DNA from: Bolinopsis microptera
Taxonomy: Eukaryota; Ctenophora; Tentaculata; Lobata; Bolinopsidae
Assembly: GCF_026151205.1 (NCBI RefSeq)
Contig: NC_087072.1
Coordinates: 1,819,375-1,883,374 of the forward strand
Direction: 5' to 3'
DNA: 64,000 nt
Part shown: positions 22,680 through 34,735 of the stretch, piece after piece
Layout of the letters: each line of letters opens with the position of its first letter
How positions within the stretch are numbered: position 1 is the stretch's first letter
Notes under the pieces: model-generated
The model's input: the letters and a program-made list of their open reading frames with translations, nothing else
Databases searched by the model: none
What the model was told of the DNA's origin: nothing
Program-made: the position numbers and the translations under genes

Positions 22680-25600
22680 TACAATATTTACCATCTTCAG
22701 TGGTAGGTTGATACTAGTAAAATTGTTCATTAAGATAGCTCAAAATGTCTGGTTACAGCAGTATCTCACAGTGGCGGAGGTCTGTGTCTGTTCTCGAGAT
22801 CTTCATTTCAATATCATGAGGCTCGTTCCTGGATTCTGAAATGGTTGAGTGACAAAAATCTGTTATTATGTATTTTTTGGTAAACACCACATTTCGTGTT
22901 TGGAACTGTAAAAGTAGAAATGATCACATTTCATGAAATGATAATTATTGAACAGTTTGTAGAAAAATTTAAACGAGAAGAATATTTTCCACTTCTTGTA
23001 CTTACTATTCACAGCTGCCTAAAGAGGTTTACAAAGGGTTCACATTTTGTTTTATCAATTGAAAAGTTCGTTCCTGCTGAGTAAGGGTCTGAAATAAATT
23101 GTTATAATATGTTATAATACTAATAGCAATACATGCAGATTTATGAAAACGTTTAAAATGATTAATCCGATTCAATTTATCAATCGGTTGCATTTCTTGA
23201 AATGTTAAAAGGGACACCAGTTCTACTGTTCGGTACGGTGTACAATGTTTACCATCTTCAGTGGTAGGTTGATACTAGTGAAATTGTCCATTAAGATAGC
23301 TTGAAATGTCTGGTTACAGCAGTATCTCACAGTGGCGGAGGTCTGAGTCTGTTCTCGAGATCTTCGTTTCAATATCATGAGGCTCGTTCTTGAATTCTGA
23401 AATGGTTGAGTGACAAAAATCTGTTATTATGTAGTTTTTGGTAAACACCACATTTCGTGTTCGGAACGTAAAAGTAGAAATGATCACATTTCATGAAATG
23501 ATAATTATTGAACAGTTTGTAAAAAAAATTTAAACAAGAAGAATATTTTCCACTTCTTGTACTTACTATTCACAGCAGCCTAAAGAGGTTTACAAAGGGT
23601 TCACATTTTGTTTTATCAATTGAAAAGTTCGTTCCTGCTGAGTAAGGGTCTGAAATAAATTGTTATAATATTATGATATAATAGCAAAATATGCAGATTT
23701 ATGAAAAAGTTTAAAATGATTAATCCGATTCAATTTATCAATCGGTTGCATTTCTTAAAATGTTAAAAGGGACACCGGTTCTACTGTTCGGTATACGTCG
23801 TACAATGTTTACCATCTTCAGTGGTAGGTTGATACTATTACTAGTCAAATTGTTCATTAAGATAGCTTAAAATATCTGGTTACAGCAGTATCTCACAGTG
23901 GCGGAGGTATGTGTCTTTTCGCGTGATCTTCGTTACAATATCATGAGGCTCATTCCTGGATTCTGAAATGGTAGAGTGACAAAAATCTGGTATTATGTAG
24001 TTTTTGGTAAACACCACATTTCGTGTTCGGAACGTAAAAGTAGAAATGATCACATTTCATGAAATAATAATTATTGAACAGTTTGTAGAAAAATGTAAAC
24101 GAAAAGAATATTTTTTCCCACTTCTTGTACTTACTATTAGCTTATAATGTCTGGTTACAGCAGTATCTCACAGTGGCGGAGGTCTGTGTCTTTTCGCGTG
24201 ATCTTCGTTTCAATATCATGAGGCTCGTTCCTGGATTCTGGAATGGTCGAGTGACAAAAATCTGTTATTATGTAGTTTTTGGTAAACACCACATTTTGTG
24301 TTCGGAACGTAAAAGTAGAAATGATCACATTTCATGAAATAATAGTTATTGAACAGTTTGTAGAAAAATTTAAACGAAAAGAATATTTTTTCCCACTTCT
24401 TGTACTTACTATTAGCTTATAATGTCTGGTTACAGCAGTATCTCACAGTGGCGGAGGTCTGTGTCTTTTCGCGTGATCTCGTTTCAATATCATGAGGCTC
24501 GTTCCTGGATTCTGGAATGGTCGAGTGACAAAAATCTGTTATTATGTAGTTTTTGGTAAACACCACATTTTGTGTTCGGAACGTAAAAGTAGAAATGATC
24601 ACATTTCATGAAATAATAATTATTGAACAGTTTGTAAAAAAATTTAAACGAAAAGAATATTTTTTTCCACTTCTTGTACTTACTATTCACAGCTGCCTAA
24701 AAAGGTTTACAAAGGGTTCACATTTTGTTTTTTCAGTTGAAACGTTCGTTCCTACTGAGTAAGAGTCTGAAATAAATTGTTATAATATGATATAATAGCA
24801 ATACATGCAGATTTATGAAAACGTTTAAAATGATTAATCCGATTCCATTTATCAATCGGTTGCATTTCTTAAAATGTTGAAAGGGATACCGGTTTTACTG
24901 TTCGGTACGGTGTACAATGTTTACCATCTTCAGTGGTAGGTTGATACTAGTACTAGTAAAATTGTTCATTAAGATAGCTTAAAATGTCTGGTTACAGCAG
25001 TATCTCACAGTGGCGGAGGTCTGTGTCTTTTCTCAAGATCTTCGTTACAATATCATGAGGCTCGTTCCTGGATTCTGAAATGGTCGAGTGACAAAAATCT
25101 GTTATTATGTAGTTTTTGGTAAACACCACATTTCGTGTTCGGAACGTGTAAAAGTAGAAATGATCTTATTTCATGAAATGATAATTATTGAACAGTTTGT
25201 AGAAAAATTTAAACGAGAAGAATATTTTCCACTTCTTGTACTTACTACCTTATCGGACCTTATTTGGACGGACATTACTTGAACGCTGGAGGCCCTAGCG
25301 TTCATCTTAATGTCCGGTCAAATAAAGTCCGTTCAATTAATGTCCGTCCAAGTTAAAGTCCGTTGAAATTTTTTCAAAAATGTTTCCATTTCGAACTTTT
25401 TGTCCAGAATATGACAACTATGAGAACTTTATTGTGCCGTAAGTTAACGACGGAAAGGTTCTCCTTGGTCTGCCGGAGGCACAGACAACTCTACTAGTAT
25501 ATGATGTTTTCAAGGGTCACTTGGCGGAAAAAGTCAACAAAATTATGGCACTCAACAACATAGTTCATGAGCTAGTCCCCGCCAACATAACAAACTTGTT

Positions 25601-27082
25601 CCAGCCTCTAGATATTACGGTAAATCGCGTTGCCAAGGACATTGTCCGAAGTTGTTATAGTTCACATTACTGAGGGGAGGTAATGAAACAGTGCTAGGAA
25701 AGCTCCACGTGATGTTAAGGTTAACCTAAAGTTGTTTAAGATAAAACCACTTCACGCCGAATGGCTTGTAAAAGTTAACACTGAAATGCAGGACCGGGGT
25801 AGTTTGATAAAAAAGGTTTCCATGAAGCTAGAAATCACTGATGCTTGTTTAAGCATGGACTATTTCATACACGAAAACCCATTTGATGAAGATGATATGT
25901 GATATTAGACACTGATCATGTACACATATTTTAAAATTTTTACTGCTTAATGACTGCTTTTCTTACTTACTGTATAAAAAATGAATTTAAAAATCATTTG
26001 CTGAAATTAGAAAAACCTCAAAAAATTGAAAAAAATTCGGCTTTTTGATGGTTTTGAATGCCTTCGAGCGTTCATATTAATGTCCGTTCATAATTATGTC
26101 CGTTCATGTAATGTCCGTCCAAATAAGGTCCGATAAGGTATTCACAGCTGCCTAAAGAGGTTTACAAAGGGTTCACATTTTGTTTTATCAATTGAAAAGT
26201 TCGTTCCTGCTGAGTAAGGGTCTGAAATAAATTGTTATAATATGTTATAATACTAATAGCAATACATGCAGATTTGTGAAAACGTTTAAAATGATTAATC
26301 TGATTCAATTTATCAATCAGTTGCATTTCTTAAAATGTTAAAAGGGACACCGGTTCTACTGTTCGGTATACGTCGTACAATGTTTACCATCTTCAGTGGT
26401 AGGTTGATACTATTACTAGTCAAATTGTTCATTAAGATAGCTTAAAATATCTGGTTACAGCAGTATCTCACAATGGCGGAGGTCTGTGTCTTTTCTCAAG
26501 ATCTTCGTTACAATATCATGAGGCTCATTCCTGGATTCTGAAATGGTAGAGTGACAAAAATCTGGTATTATGTAGTTTTTGGTAAACACCACATTTCGTG
26601 TTCGGAACGTAAAAGTAGAAATGATCACATTTCATGAAATAATAATTATTGAACAGTTTGTAGAAAAATTTAAACGAAAAGAATATTTTTTTCCCACTTC
26701 TTGTACTTACTATAAGCTTAAAATGTCTGGTTACAGCAGTATCTCACAGTGGCGGAGGTCTGTGTCTTTTCGCGTGATCTTCGTTTCAATATCATGAGGC
26801 TCGTTCCTGGATTCTGGAATGGTCGAGTGACAAAAATCTGTTATTATGTAGTTTTTGGTAAACACCACATTTCGTGTTCGGAACGTAAAAGTCGAAATGA
26901 TCACATTTCATGAAATAATAATTATTGAGCAGTTTGTAGAAAAATTTAAACGAGAAGAATATTTTTCACTTCTTGTACTTACTATTCACAGCTGCCTAAA
27001 AAGGTTTACAAAGGTTTCACATTTTGTTTTGTCAGTTGAAATGTTCGTTCCTGCTGAGTAAGGGTCTGAAATAAATTGTTAT
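22680..27082. repeat. Tandem array of about eight units (about 560 bp and about 275 bp)
   Basis: The marker GGTTACAGCAGTATCTCACA (or near variants) occurs at 22752, 23312, 23878, 24151, 24430, 24990, 26456 and 26727, so units are 560, 566, 273, 279 and 560 bp; the 1,466-bp gap contains an inserted pogo element. The short units lack the CTGCCTAAAG...CGGTACGG half. On the minus strand most units keep a short frame after a CATTTCAG acceptor ending CHCEILL-like tail residues (RHCEILL, stop), and another after an AG/GAACGAAC boundary; on the plus strand a 65-70 residue frame is kept in some units only. Confidence 0.85.
25248..26138. mobile_element. Decayed pogo/Tigger-like DNA transposon, 891 bp
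   Basis: Inverted repeats of about 38 bp start CCTTATCGGACCTTATTTGG and are flanked by TA duplications (25246-25247, 26139-26140); neighbouring units read CTTACTATTCACAG uninterrupted. The plus strand around 25475-25645 translates to YDVFKGHLAEKVNK, then VPANITNLFQPLDITVN, the C-terminal part of a pogo-type DDE transposase, and 25735-25900 gives HAEWLVKVNTEMQDRGSLIKK. Stops and frame changes separate the pieces, and the upstream catalytic part is missing, so it is non-functional. Confidence 0.85.
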
Positions 27083-27830
27083 AATATGATATAATAGCAA
27101 AACATCAAAACTTTGTTAAATCTTTGTATACAATTTGAATTTTGTTTAATGTTAAATACATATTTATAAATTATATGTATTTAACATTGAATACTTTTTA
27201 TAAATGTTTAAAAACACAAATGTTTCTCACAATGATGGAGTTATGTGTCTTTTTCAGGGTATTCATCACTTATCAATACCATGAAGCTCGTTGCTGTAAT
27301 CTGTATTCTGAAATGGTGGTTTTATTGCCGAGTGACACATTATTTCTGGTATTGTACATGTAATTTCTGGTGATCAGCACAGTTCATGTTCAAAATTTGA
27401 TCACAGTCAAGTTCAAAATAAGTTAAATAATAGCAATGTGTGTATCAAACAGCAATTGAATTTTAGGAATTCAGCAAAATAGAAGTGTTATCACGAAAAA
27501 GCACTTAAAAGGTTTTTTTTTACTAACCTTCAATTCTCATTGATTAGTTGAAGCTGATATCCTCTCTTTCTTCCTGTTGAACATCCGTATAGTCTTTATA
27601 CAGCATCGTCTTCGTTCCTGGAGTTGGTTATTAATAATTTAAAATAAGAGAGAGTAAATTATCATTAATTGACGATATAAAAGAAGATCTTCTCGCTTTT
27701 GCCATTTGCTCATTTGAAATGGAAAGCACCGGATTTCCAGTCAGTTTCTAATATTTGCTAGACAATATCACCAAGCTATCAATGGTGTATGTTATTACAA
27801 TTGACTAGATTCTACGTATTAAGTATAGGT
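27083..27830. repeat. Diverged array-related block, copy 1 (paired with 29100-29890)
   Basis: This block and 29100-29890 share an order of segments (TTTAATGTTAAATACATATT, then TTATGTGTCTTTTTCAGGGT, then TTTCTGGTATTGTACATGTA) at roughly 80% identity by eye. Both retain the array's CTCACA-TGG-GGAG marker in altered form, so they are older relatives of the array units. Confidence 0.7.
27544..27617 (-). CDS. Candidate terminal exon (cytoplasmic-tail-like), copy 1
   Basis: After an AACTCCAG acceptor, a phase-1 frame reads TKTMLYKDYTDVQQEERED, then ISFN and a TAA stop. It has no hydrophobic segment and contains a tyrosine in a Y-x-x-V context. It lies about 2.7 kb downstream of the sushi exon of the modular gene, which also ends in phase 1, so it could be its last exon. 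A transmembrane exon that would connect them was not found. Weak, proposed from splice consensus and a diverged copy at 29.6 kb. Confidence 0.25.
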
Positions 27831-28009
27831 ACGTACCGTAATTGTAGCTGCTGATAAAAGCTGAAAGTAGGTTTAAAAACGAAGGCAAATAAGTTTGCTT
27901 TTCTAAGGTTGTTACATATTAGGGCTGGATAAACTTCAGCAGTTCAAAACTTATTACAACACTACAAATCTATAAGTATAACATTTATTGAGTATTATGT
28001 AACGCGATG

Positions 28010-28890
28010 GAAATATCTTAAGCGGGTAATATTATCCTGTCCAAACCCAGCTAGTACATAACATGAAGACTTTGTTATAAATATCTCCGGGATTTCGACG
28101 CGGGATCATATTATCACTCAGCCCGGCCCGCTGTTAGATAAACATCTCAAGGTGATATCATCCCGCCCCGGAAATTTGTATAAACCCGGCCCGCTTTTTA
28201 GTCGTAACTGATGTTTATCATTCAATTCTCCGACTTACAATAATCAATGATACTGCTGATTAGAACTCGATAATAGTAGAACAGTTAGACGCGCGATCAC
28301 GTGGGCGCGTCACGTGCGTACCACGTGCCACCAATAGCATACGCCGAGTCTATACCACGTGACACGAAAGCGCACCACGTGATATGAAACATCGTAACCG
28401 TCCACTTCTTTTACACGCAAATTCCTGGGAACGTTGCCAAAGCAGCTAATTCTTGGAATTTCTCCAACGCGTGGCGTGAGAAGTTGGCGACTAGCCAGCT
28501 ACCCTTGTCCGTGCCCTAAAAATAGTATTGTTTTGCTTGCTCTCCTTCCAGCTCTTGTTCCTGCTAACGTTCAAGCTATTGCTCCACTATGACAGATCGG
28601 TTTGACATTCAGATTGATGAACTGCTTTCCAATCGTGTTCCGGACAGTACAGTACAGTATACTTCTAAAGTATAAATCCCTTGTCGAAATCGCCGGAGAT
28701 AATTATAATCCATAAACACTTCACGCTCAGGGCTAAATAAATGTAATCCCTCAGCTGGCGCTTCGGGATTACATATTAACACAAAACTCGTGCGCTGCGC
28801 GCACTCGTATGTGTTTATCAGATCATCCCGCTAGCGCGGGATGATCTGTTATATAAACCCTTTGCGTGGCGGGTTTATGTTATTGTAACT
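28010..28890. repeat. GC-rich hairpin-bearing insert between the two diverged blocks
   Basis: It separates the paired blocks at 27.1 and 29.1 kb. It holds CCCGGCCCGCT motifs, at least five CACGTG sites between 28296 and 28382, a GTAATCCC...GGGATTAC hairpin (28751-28783), and a perfect palindrome at 28819-28848 with 13-bp arms (CAGATCATCCCGC) around TAGC. A short frame at 28589-28673 (MTDRFDIQIDELLSNRVP) might be the start of a transposon protein; I cannot confirm this. Confidence 0.55.
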
Positions 28891-29099
28891 TTGTTTGAAA
28901 AGTATTAATATAAGCCTATAATAATGTTAAAATTTTTTGGATATTGATTGAGCAGTTTTTAAAAGATTTCGACGAATAGAGTAATCCTCCGCTTCTTGTA
29001 CTTACTTACTTACTGCTCACAGCTCATAAAATGGTCAACAAAGGATTCACATTTTGTATTTTCAGTTGAAAGGTTCGTTCCTACCTAGCAAGGGTCTGA

Positions 29100-29890
29100 A
29101 AAAAATTGTTATAATATGATATAATAGAAATAAATCAAACCTTTGTTAAATCTTTGAATAGATTTTGAATTTAATTTAATGTTAAATACATATTTATAAA
29201 TAATATGTATTTAACATTGAATAATTTTTATAAATGTTTAAAAACACAAATGTGTCTCACAGTGATGGAGTTATGTGTCTTTTTCAGGGTATTCATCACT
29301 TATCAATGCCATGAAGCTCGTTTCTGTAATTTGTATTCTGAAATGGTGATTTTATTGCAGAGTGACACATTATTTCTGGTATTGTACATGTAATTTCTGG
29401 TAATCAGCACAGTTCATGTTCAAAATTTAAAATTTGGTCACAGTTAAATTGAAAATAATTTAGATAATAGCAATGTGTTTTAAACAGCAATTGAATTTTA
29501 GGAATTCAGTACAATAGGAGTGTTGCAGTATATGACGAAGAAAACAAACACTTTCAGTGGAAATTTTTCTTACTAACCTTGAATGCTCATAAATTAATTG
29601 GAGCTGATTTTATTTCACTTTCTTCCTGCTCATCTCTATTCTGTCGACATTCGCATAGACTTTATACATCATCGTCTTTGTTCCTGGGGTTGTTAATTAA
29701 TAACTTGAGATAGGAGTAGATTATCATTAGACCATTATTAAGATCTTCTGGTTGTTGTCATTTGAAATGGAAATCACCGGATTTGCGGTTAGTTTATAAT
29801 ATTTGCTAGACTATATCATCAAGGGTTTATGTTGTAACATTGAGCTGGATTCTACGTACATCTCACGATTGTATTAAGTGTTTTAGTATA
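29100..29890. repeat. Diverged array-related block, copy 2
   Basis: Paralogue of 27083-27830, described there. The outer boundaries are approximate. Confidence 0.7.
29587..29683 (-). pseudogene. Candidate terminal exon, copy 2, frame altered by an indel
   Basis: After an AACCCCAG acceptor the frame reads TKTMMYKVYANVDR, matching TKTMLYKDYTDV of the 27.6-kb copy, then an insertion of about ten bases shifts it to an early TAA. The other frame continues EQEESEIKSAPINL, resembling the end of copy 1. The Y-x-x-V context is kept in both. Confidence 0.25.
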
Positions 29891-29989
29891 AATTTTATGT
29901 ATCTATGAAACAAAGTGTTTTACTATGTTATAATGGAAATGCATTCTTTGTTAAATTTTTGAATTTAAATTGATTTTACATTTTATTTT

Positions 29990-30115
29990 GCTTTGTCAAA
30001 TGCTGTTGTGTTGAGATCTCAGAGCAGGTTACCTCGATAACTTTTCTGGGGACCTATGTTATGGGTACTGGGTTTCTGCTGTCATACTTTTCCACCCGGA
30101 AAACTCAAACATACA
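29990..30115 (-). pseudogene. Degenerate sushi/CCP-like exon remnant
   Basis: Minus-strand pieces GWKSMTAETQYP and PRKVIEVTCSE align with AEWRTAIRTTTQFP and PGTVVEVNCIE of the intact sushi exon at 30364-30558, but a stop and a frame change lie between them. Likely a dead duplicate of that exon. Confidence 0.35.
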
Positions 30116-30363
30116 TTTTCTTATTTGGATATCTAAGTTAGATTGCAGTATCATCTGAGCTATTTGTCATAGCCCATCAACTGTAAGATTAAATTAAATC
30201 AGTTTTCTAAAGTAATATAACCATTAACCAACTCTCCCCCTTACGACATTATTTTACCCCCTTTCGTCGGTTATGCTGATACTATCCTGGTTGTATGAAG
30301 AGTTTATTTATCCTTTTGTAGTGATGCTATGGACATTTAGCATATCCGCTTCTACAATTATAC

Positions 30364-30558
30364 CTGTATTTATACACTCGGGTTCATTAAAATCGAAAAT
30401 AAATTCCGTTCCTGAGGTGCAGGTCACCTCGCTGCTCCCTTTATTGAGTGCTCTGGATTCAATACAATTCACTTCCACCACAGTTCCTGGGACTACTGGG
30501 AACTGTGTTGTTGTTCTGATCGCAGTTCTCCACTCAGCCTTCAGTCCCGTACAGCTCA
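30364..30558 (-). CDS. Sushi/CCP-like domain exon of a modular secreted or receptor protein
   Basis: A 195-nt exon, phase 1 at both ends, with acceptor TATCGACAG and donor GTATAA. Its 65 residues run from SCTGLKAEWRTAIRT through VVPGTVVEVNC and EVTCTSGTEFIF to EPECINT. Four cysteines spaced as in sushi (complement control) modules, plus G-T-x-V-x-V-x-C, support this. It follows the cysteine-repeat exons in the same phase and on the same strand. No exon with a transmembrane segment was found downstream, so whether the protein is secreted or membrane-anchored is unknown. Confidence 0.6.
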
Positions 30559-30826
30559 CTGTCGATATGTCATATTAAATCACGTAAAAACTGATTAATA
30601 AGGTATATTTTGACGGTTTCTTATGTTCTCTTCTATTCAGCAGTTCCGCGATTTAGTTTTCCTGTTCCAACCCGAACACTTTCTAGCAGCCTCAAATATA
30701 ACTATACTATCGTTTGCTCGGGGGTCCAAGTCTCAAATACTGTATACAATTTACCATTCTAATTCTGTAGCGCAGTAAAATTAAATTTAAAACATAACAA
30801 TAATATAAGATTTAAAGTTATCTTAC

Positions 30827-32377
30827 CACATGCAGTTTTTTTAGTGTTTGGTTTCCATCCAACGTCACATGTCTCACAGATTGTCATAGCATCATTCCGA
30901 TATGTTCCTTCCCCACACGGCTCTGGAATTATAACGTTATATATTATTACAACTGGTAAATCGTAGTGGAAGATAAGAAAATTTGTATTATGTAAGTACA
31001 CTTCAGATGTGTTACAATTACATAAGATTTAAAGCAATAGGTGAAAAATTGAATATCCACACAACCACGGTTTTTTGGTAGAATTATTACCACCCAGACT
31101 CTTACGGTTCTTGCTTTTTCGTACCACAAATTTGCCTTTTTGATTCTAGCCCTATCTGGCGCCTTATCCTTATCCCGTCTTAACCCTTAGCCTATCTTTG
31201 CCCATCTATATAATATAGATATAATCATCTCAGCTCGGTTCTTGTTAACAATTCTTACCACATTTTGTTCTCCGTGAGTTTCGTTCCTGGCCGAGTTCAC
31301 AAGCTGTACACAAGGCTGCTCCTTCTGAACTGATCGTGTTATCAAGACATTCTTCACATGTGTTCATACCAATGTTCTTGTAGTTTCCAGCTGGACATGA
31401 CTCTGAAGAATTAGGAAATCTTTAAGCAGCAATTCGTTTATTAATGTCAAGAAGTTATTGTGAGTACCAATATCCTCGGTTTTCATTCTTTAGTACAGTT
31501 AATTAAATTTAAAACACAACAATAATATTAAATATAAGTTTAAAGTTATCTTACCACAGGCTGTTTTGTCAGAGTTTGGTGTCAATCCAGCGTCACATGT
31601 CTCACAGCTTGTCATAGCATCATTCCGATATTTTCTCTCTCCACACGGCTCTGGAATTATAACGTTACAAATGGCAAATCGTAGCGGAAGATAAGAAAAT
31701 CGTAATTATATAAGTACACTTCAGATGTGTTACAATTACATAAGATTTAAAACAATAGGTGAAAAATTAAATATCCACACAGCTATGGTTTTTAGATAGA
31801 ATTATTACCATCCAAACTCTTACGGTTCTTGTCTTTTCGTACCACAAATTTGCCTTTTTATTCTAAGCCTTATCTGGCGCCTTATCCTTATCCCGTCTTA
31901 ACCCTAAGCTTATCTTTGCCCATCTATATAATATAGATATAATCATCTCAGCTCGGTTCTTGTTAACAATTCTTACCACATTTTGTTCTTTCTGAATTTC
32001 GTTGTTGGCCAAGTTCACAAGTTGTACACAAGGCTGCTCCTTCTGAACTGATGGTGTTATCAGGACATTCTTCACATGTGTTCATATCAATGTTCTTGTA
32101 GCTTCCAGCTGGACATGGCTCTGAAGAATTAGGAAATCTTTAAGCAGCAATTCGTTTGAACTACCTTATTTAGAAGTTATTGTGGGTACCAATATCCTCG
32201 GTTTTCATTCTATAGCACAGTTAATTCAAATTTAAAACATAACAATATTATCAAATTTAATAAACTTTAAAGTTATCTTACCACAGGCTGTTTTGTCAGA
32301 GTTTGGTGTCAATCCAGCGTCACATGTCTCACAGTTTGTCATAGCATCATTCCGATATGTTCCTTCTCCACACGGCC
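30827..32377 (-). CDS. Five GCC2/GCC3-type cysteine-repeat exons (A1-B1-A2-B2-A3) of the modular protein
   Basis: Exon A (96 nt) occurs at 32377-32282, 31650-31555 and 30922-30827; exon B (144 nt) at 32120-31977 and 31402-31259. All are phase 1-1, so any number can be spliced in without shifting the frame. A encodes P-C-G-E-G-T-Y-R-N-D-A-M-T-x-C-E-T-C-D...K-T-A-C-G; B encodes CPAGNYKNIGMNTCEEC, then SSEGAALCTACELGQ. Such GxY...C..C...G...C..C modules belong to the ephrin-receptor-like GCC2/GCC3 group found in extracellular proteins. Start-to-start spacing of the A exons is 727 and 728 bp and the introns match too, so the A+B pair was duplicated as genomic DNA. The third B is missing. The upstream neighbour is the exon at 33485-33942. 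Confidence 0.72.
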
Positions 32378-32965
32378 CTGGAATTAATAACGTTAAAACT
32401 GGCAAATCGTAGTGGAAGATAAGAAAATCGTTATTGTATAACTATTTAAGTAGAGTTCAGATGCGTGACAATAACATTAGATTTAAAACAATATGTGAAA
32501 AATTAAATATCCACATATTCCACGGTTTTTCGAGGAAATTATTGCCACCCAGGCCCTTACGGTTCTTGTAATTTTCACCACAAATTTTCCTTCTTGGTTC
32601 TAAACCCAATACTAATTTAAATTGCTATCAGTCATTAAGATTAAAGCTAAAAATTCTATCAATTTTTGAATTGCGTCTTTTTGATTTAATGAACTACTGC
32701 AGACTCCACATTATTATAGTATATGCCATTAATTTTGTTCCGATTTTAAACTATTCCATTTTGACGAGATGCTAAATTAATAATTTTTTGAGACTTTACT
32801 ACATTTTTGATGAGAATTTTTGACATTTTCAAACTAAACATTGATATTCTCAGATTATGTGACTGATTAAATGCTGAAGATAAAAGAAATATATTCATTT
32901 TGCTAAGATTATGTTTGCGTTTCATTGCTCAACAGCTGTTCGAAGGATCAAATTTAAGATTAGCT

Positions 32966-34735
32966 AAAAATTCGGCTCATCAACAAACTATGAAGCACAA
33001 TGCAGATATAATTGTGTAAACTCTGCAAAATAAATATTGAACCAAAAAAGTTTTGAGTTTGTTTGGTAAAATACCTTACTGCTTATGTTCAAGATATTTT
33101 GTAAAAACATCAGTTTTCAATTGATAATTGCTTCAACCTTAGTAGCTGAAAATGGCTTGTCTCCATGATCTCACTACAAAATATGCAATATTTCTAAATT
33201 ATAGTTAGCTATTTTGCAATCTGAAAGAATATGATTTTATTTCATTCGGAGAACAGTAAATGATAAAATTATGACCACTTTATTAAGTTATAAATAACAA
33301 TATGTACTAACTATCCTATATCCCATATCCTATAATATATGCGTTTATGTTAAATAACTAAATAAAATACTTAAAATTTAGACAGAAATCACGTAATCAC
33401 GAGCTTACGAGAGAATCAGCAAGTTGGCTTATTTGTAAATTAAAGTTATTGTGTGTTAAACCAAAGCTTGTTGTTATTAGTCACCTGGTCCGTAGTAATC
33501 AGATGCTGTGTCTTTGGACGAGAACTTTATCTTTGTCACGTCTGTGTTCCAGGTCCAGCTCCAATAACCGCCACTACACTTTGCTAGAGAGAGCAGTATG
33601 TTGAGCACCTCCACCTCGTTACAGTGTATCACTACTCTAACACCTGCAGTCTTGGTTAGAGTGATACGCCAAACCTTGTCAGCAGTAGAGGGGGGATTAA
33701 CAGAGAAGTTAGTGAATGAGCTGCAACCGATGAGCCTGTATCGTGGAGTAGAGGTGAAGTCGAGCCAGACTCTTCCTGCATCCTCTCCTTCAGCAGAGTA
33801 GAAGTACACATACACCTGATCGTCACTCCCCAGCTCACTATCAGTCCTAATTTCTAAAGGTGTCGACTCAAGATCCCACTCTATATACAGCTCACGTTCG
33901 ACTGGTAACCAACCTGTTAATTGTATGTTTAACTCATGACTACTGAGCAATGATTAATGAATATCATGAAATTAAAGAAGAGGTGTTCTAGCAAAATTGT
34001 AAAGGAATTGTATGAATGTCGCCCATATAGTTTATTCTCAGAATTTAAGGGCCCGACCATACCATGACTGTTGTCACCATGACTGTTGTCATGGTGCGGT
34101 CAGATGTAATGACCATATGTACGTAGTGTGTTTATAGGGCGTGCCAAGAATACGTGACAACTCCTCAGACACTCGGCTTTTCAAAAGCCGTACCTAGCTG
34201 ATAATCCGTGCCTGACGTGACTGCAGGCACAGTCTATTCAGTACTCGTGCCAACTGTCATGGATAACGTGACGTCACGATTACCTAATAAGGTCAATATT
34301 TTGCGTTATGTGGACGTTTGCAGTGCAGAGTGCAAAGATAGTACTATAGTACAGACAGATCCGTCTAAAAAAATCGATCTACTGACAGAAGAAGCTTCCA
34401 AAGGATTTATGACGTTTTTAGGTTCAATTTTAAGTTTCATTCGGGTGGCCAACTTTTCCAAAATTGTCCACGTGTCTTAAGGCCACTTTTTGCCACTTTA
34501 GCCACTTTTTACCACCTTTCTTGTTTGTCAAATATCTTCAGCTGTGAACATCGTAGAAGGATACAAATTAATAGAGGGTAATTATCATATCGACGAGAAA
34601 AACTTTTGTAAGACAAATGTTCATGTCAGACAATTAGATAATTGGATAGTTACTAATTAGCAAGTAACCAAAAATCATAAAAATATTTATTGGCTCAAAA
34701 TGATCGGAATTTCTTGAAACACTGGGAAATTACTA
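32966..34735. repeat. Tandem segmental duplication, copy 1 (about 1.77 kb)
   Basis: This block matches 34766-36096 plus 38551-39150, with one exon copy in each. The second copy was later split by a LINE. The block ends with a short direct duplicate ORF (34208-34480) that I do not regard as a gene. Confidence 0.85.
33485..33942 (-). CDS. Ectodomain exon of the modular protein, intronless copy
   Basis: This exon encodes about 150 residues, from SSHELNIQLTGWLPVERELY to DTASDYYGPG. The acceptor is TTGCTCAG and the donor CCAG/GTGACT (phase 1), so it splices in frame to cysteine-repeat exon A1 (GPG-PCGEGTY). The domain has a beta-rich pattern (IEWDLESTPLEI, VYVYFYSAEG, RVWLDF, KVWRITLT, VVIHCNEVEVLNILL) and few cysteines, like a lectin- or CUB-like ligand-binding module; I do not recognise the family. 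The exon begins in phase 2 and ends in phase 1, so two copies cannot be spliced in series. Its sister at 35293-35901 is cut by an intron this copy lacks. Confidence 0.6.

Noticed and set aside
28589-28673. Short frame MTDRFDIQIDELLSNRVP as a Crypton-type gene start
   Set aside because: Only 28 codons, followed by a stop and GC-rich repeat; the resemblance is too slight to call.
34208-34480. 90-residue frame repeated at 38625-38897
   Set aside because: Both copies are open, but most differences change the amino acid and there is no good start codon. It travels with the segmental duplication.
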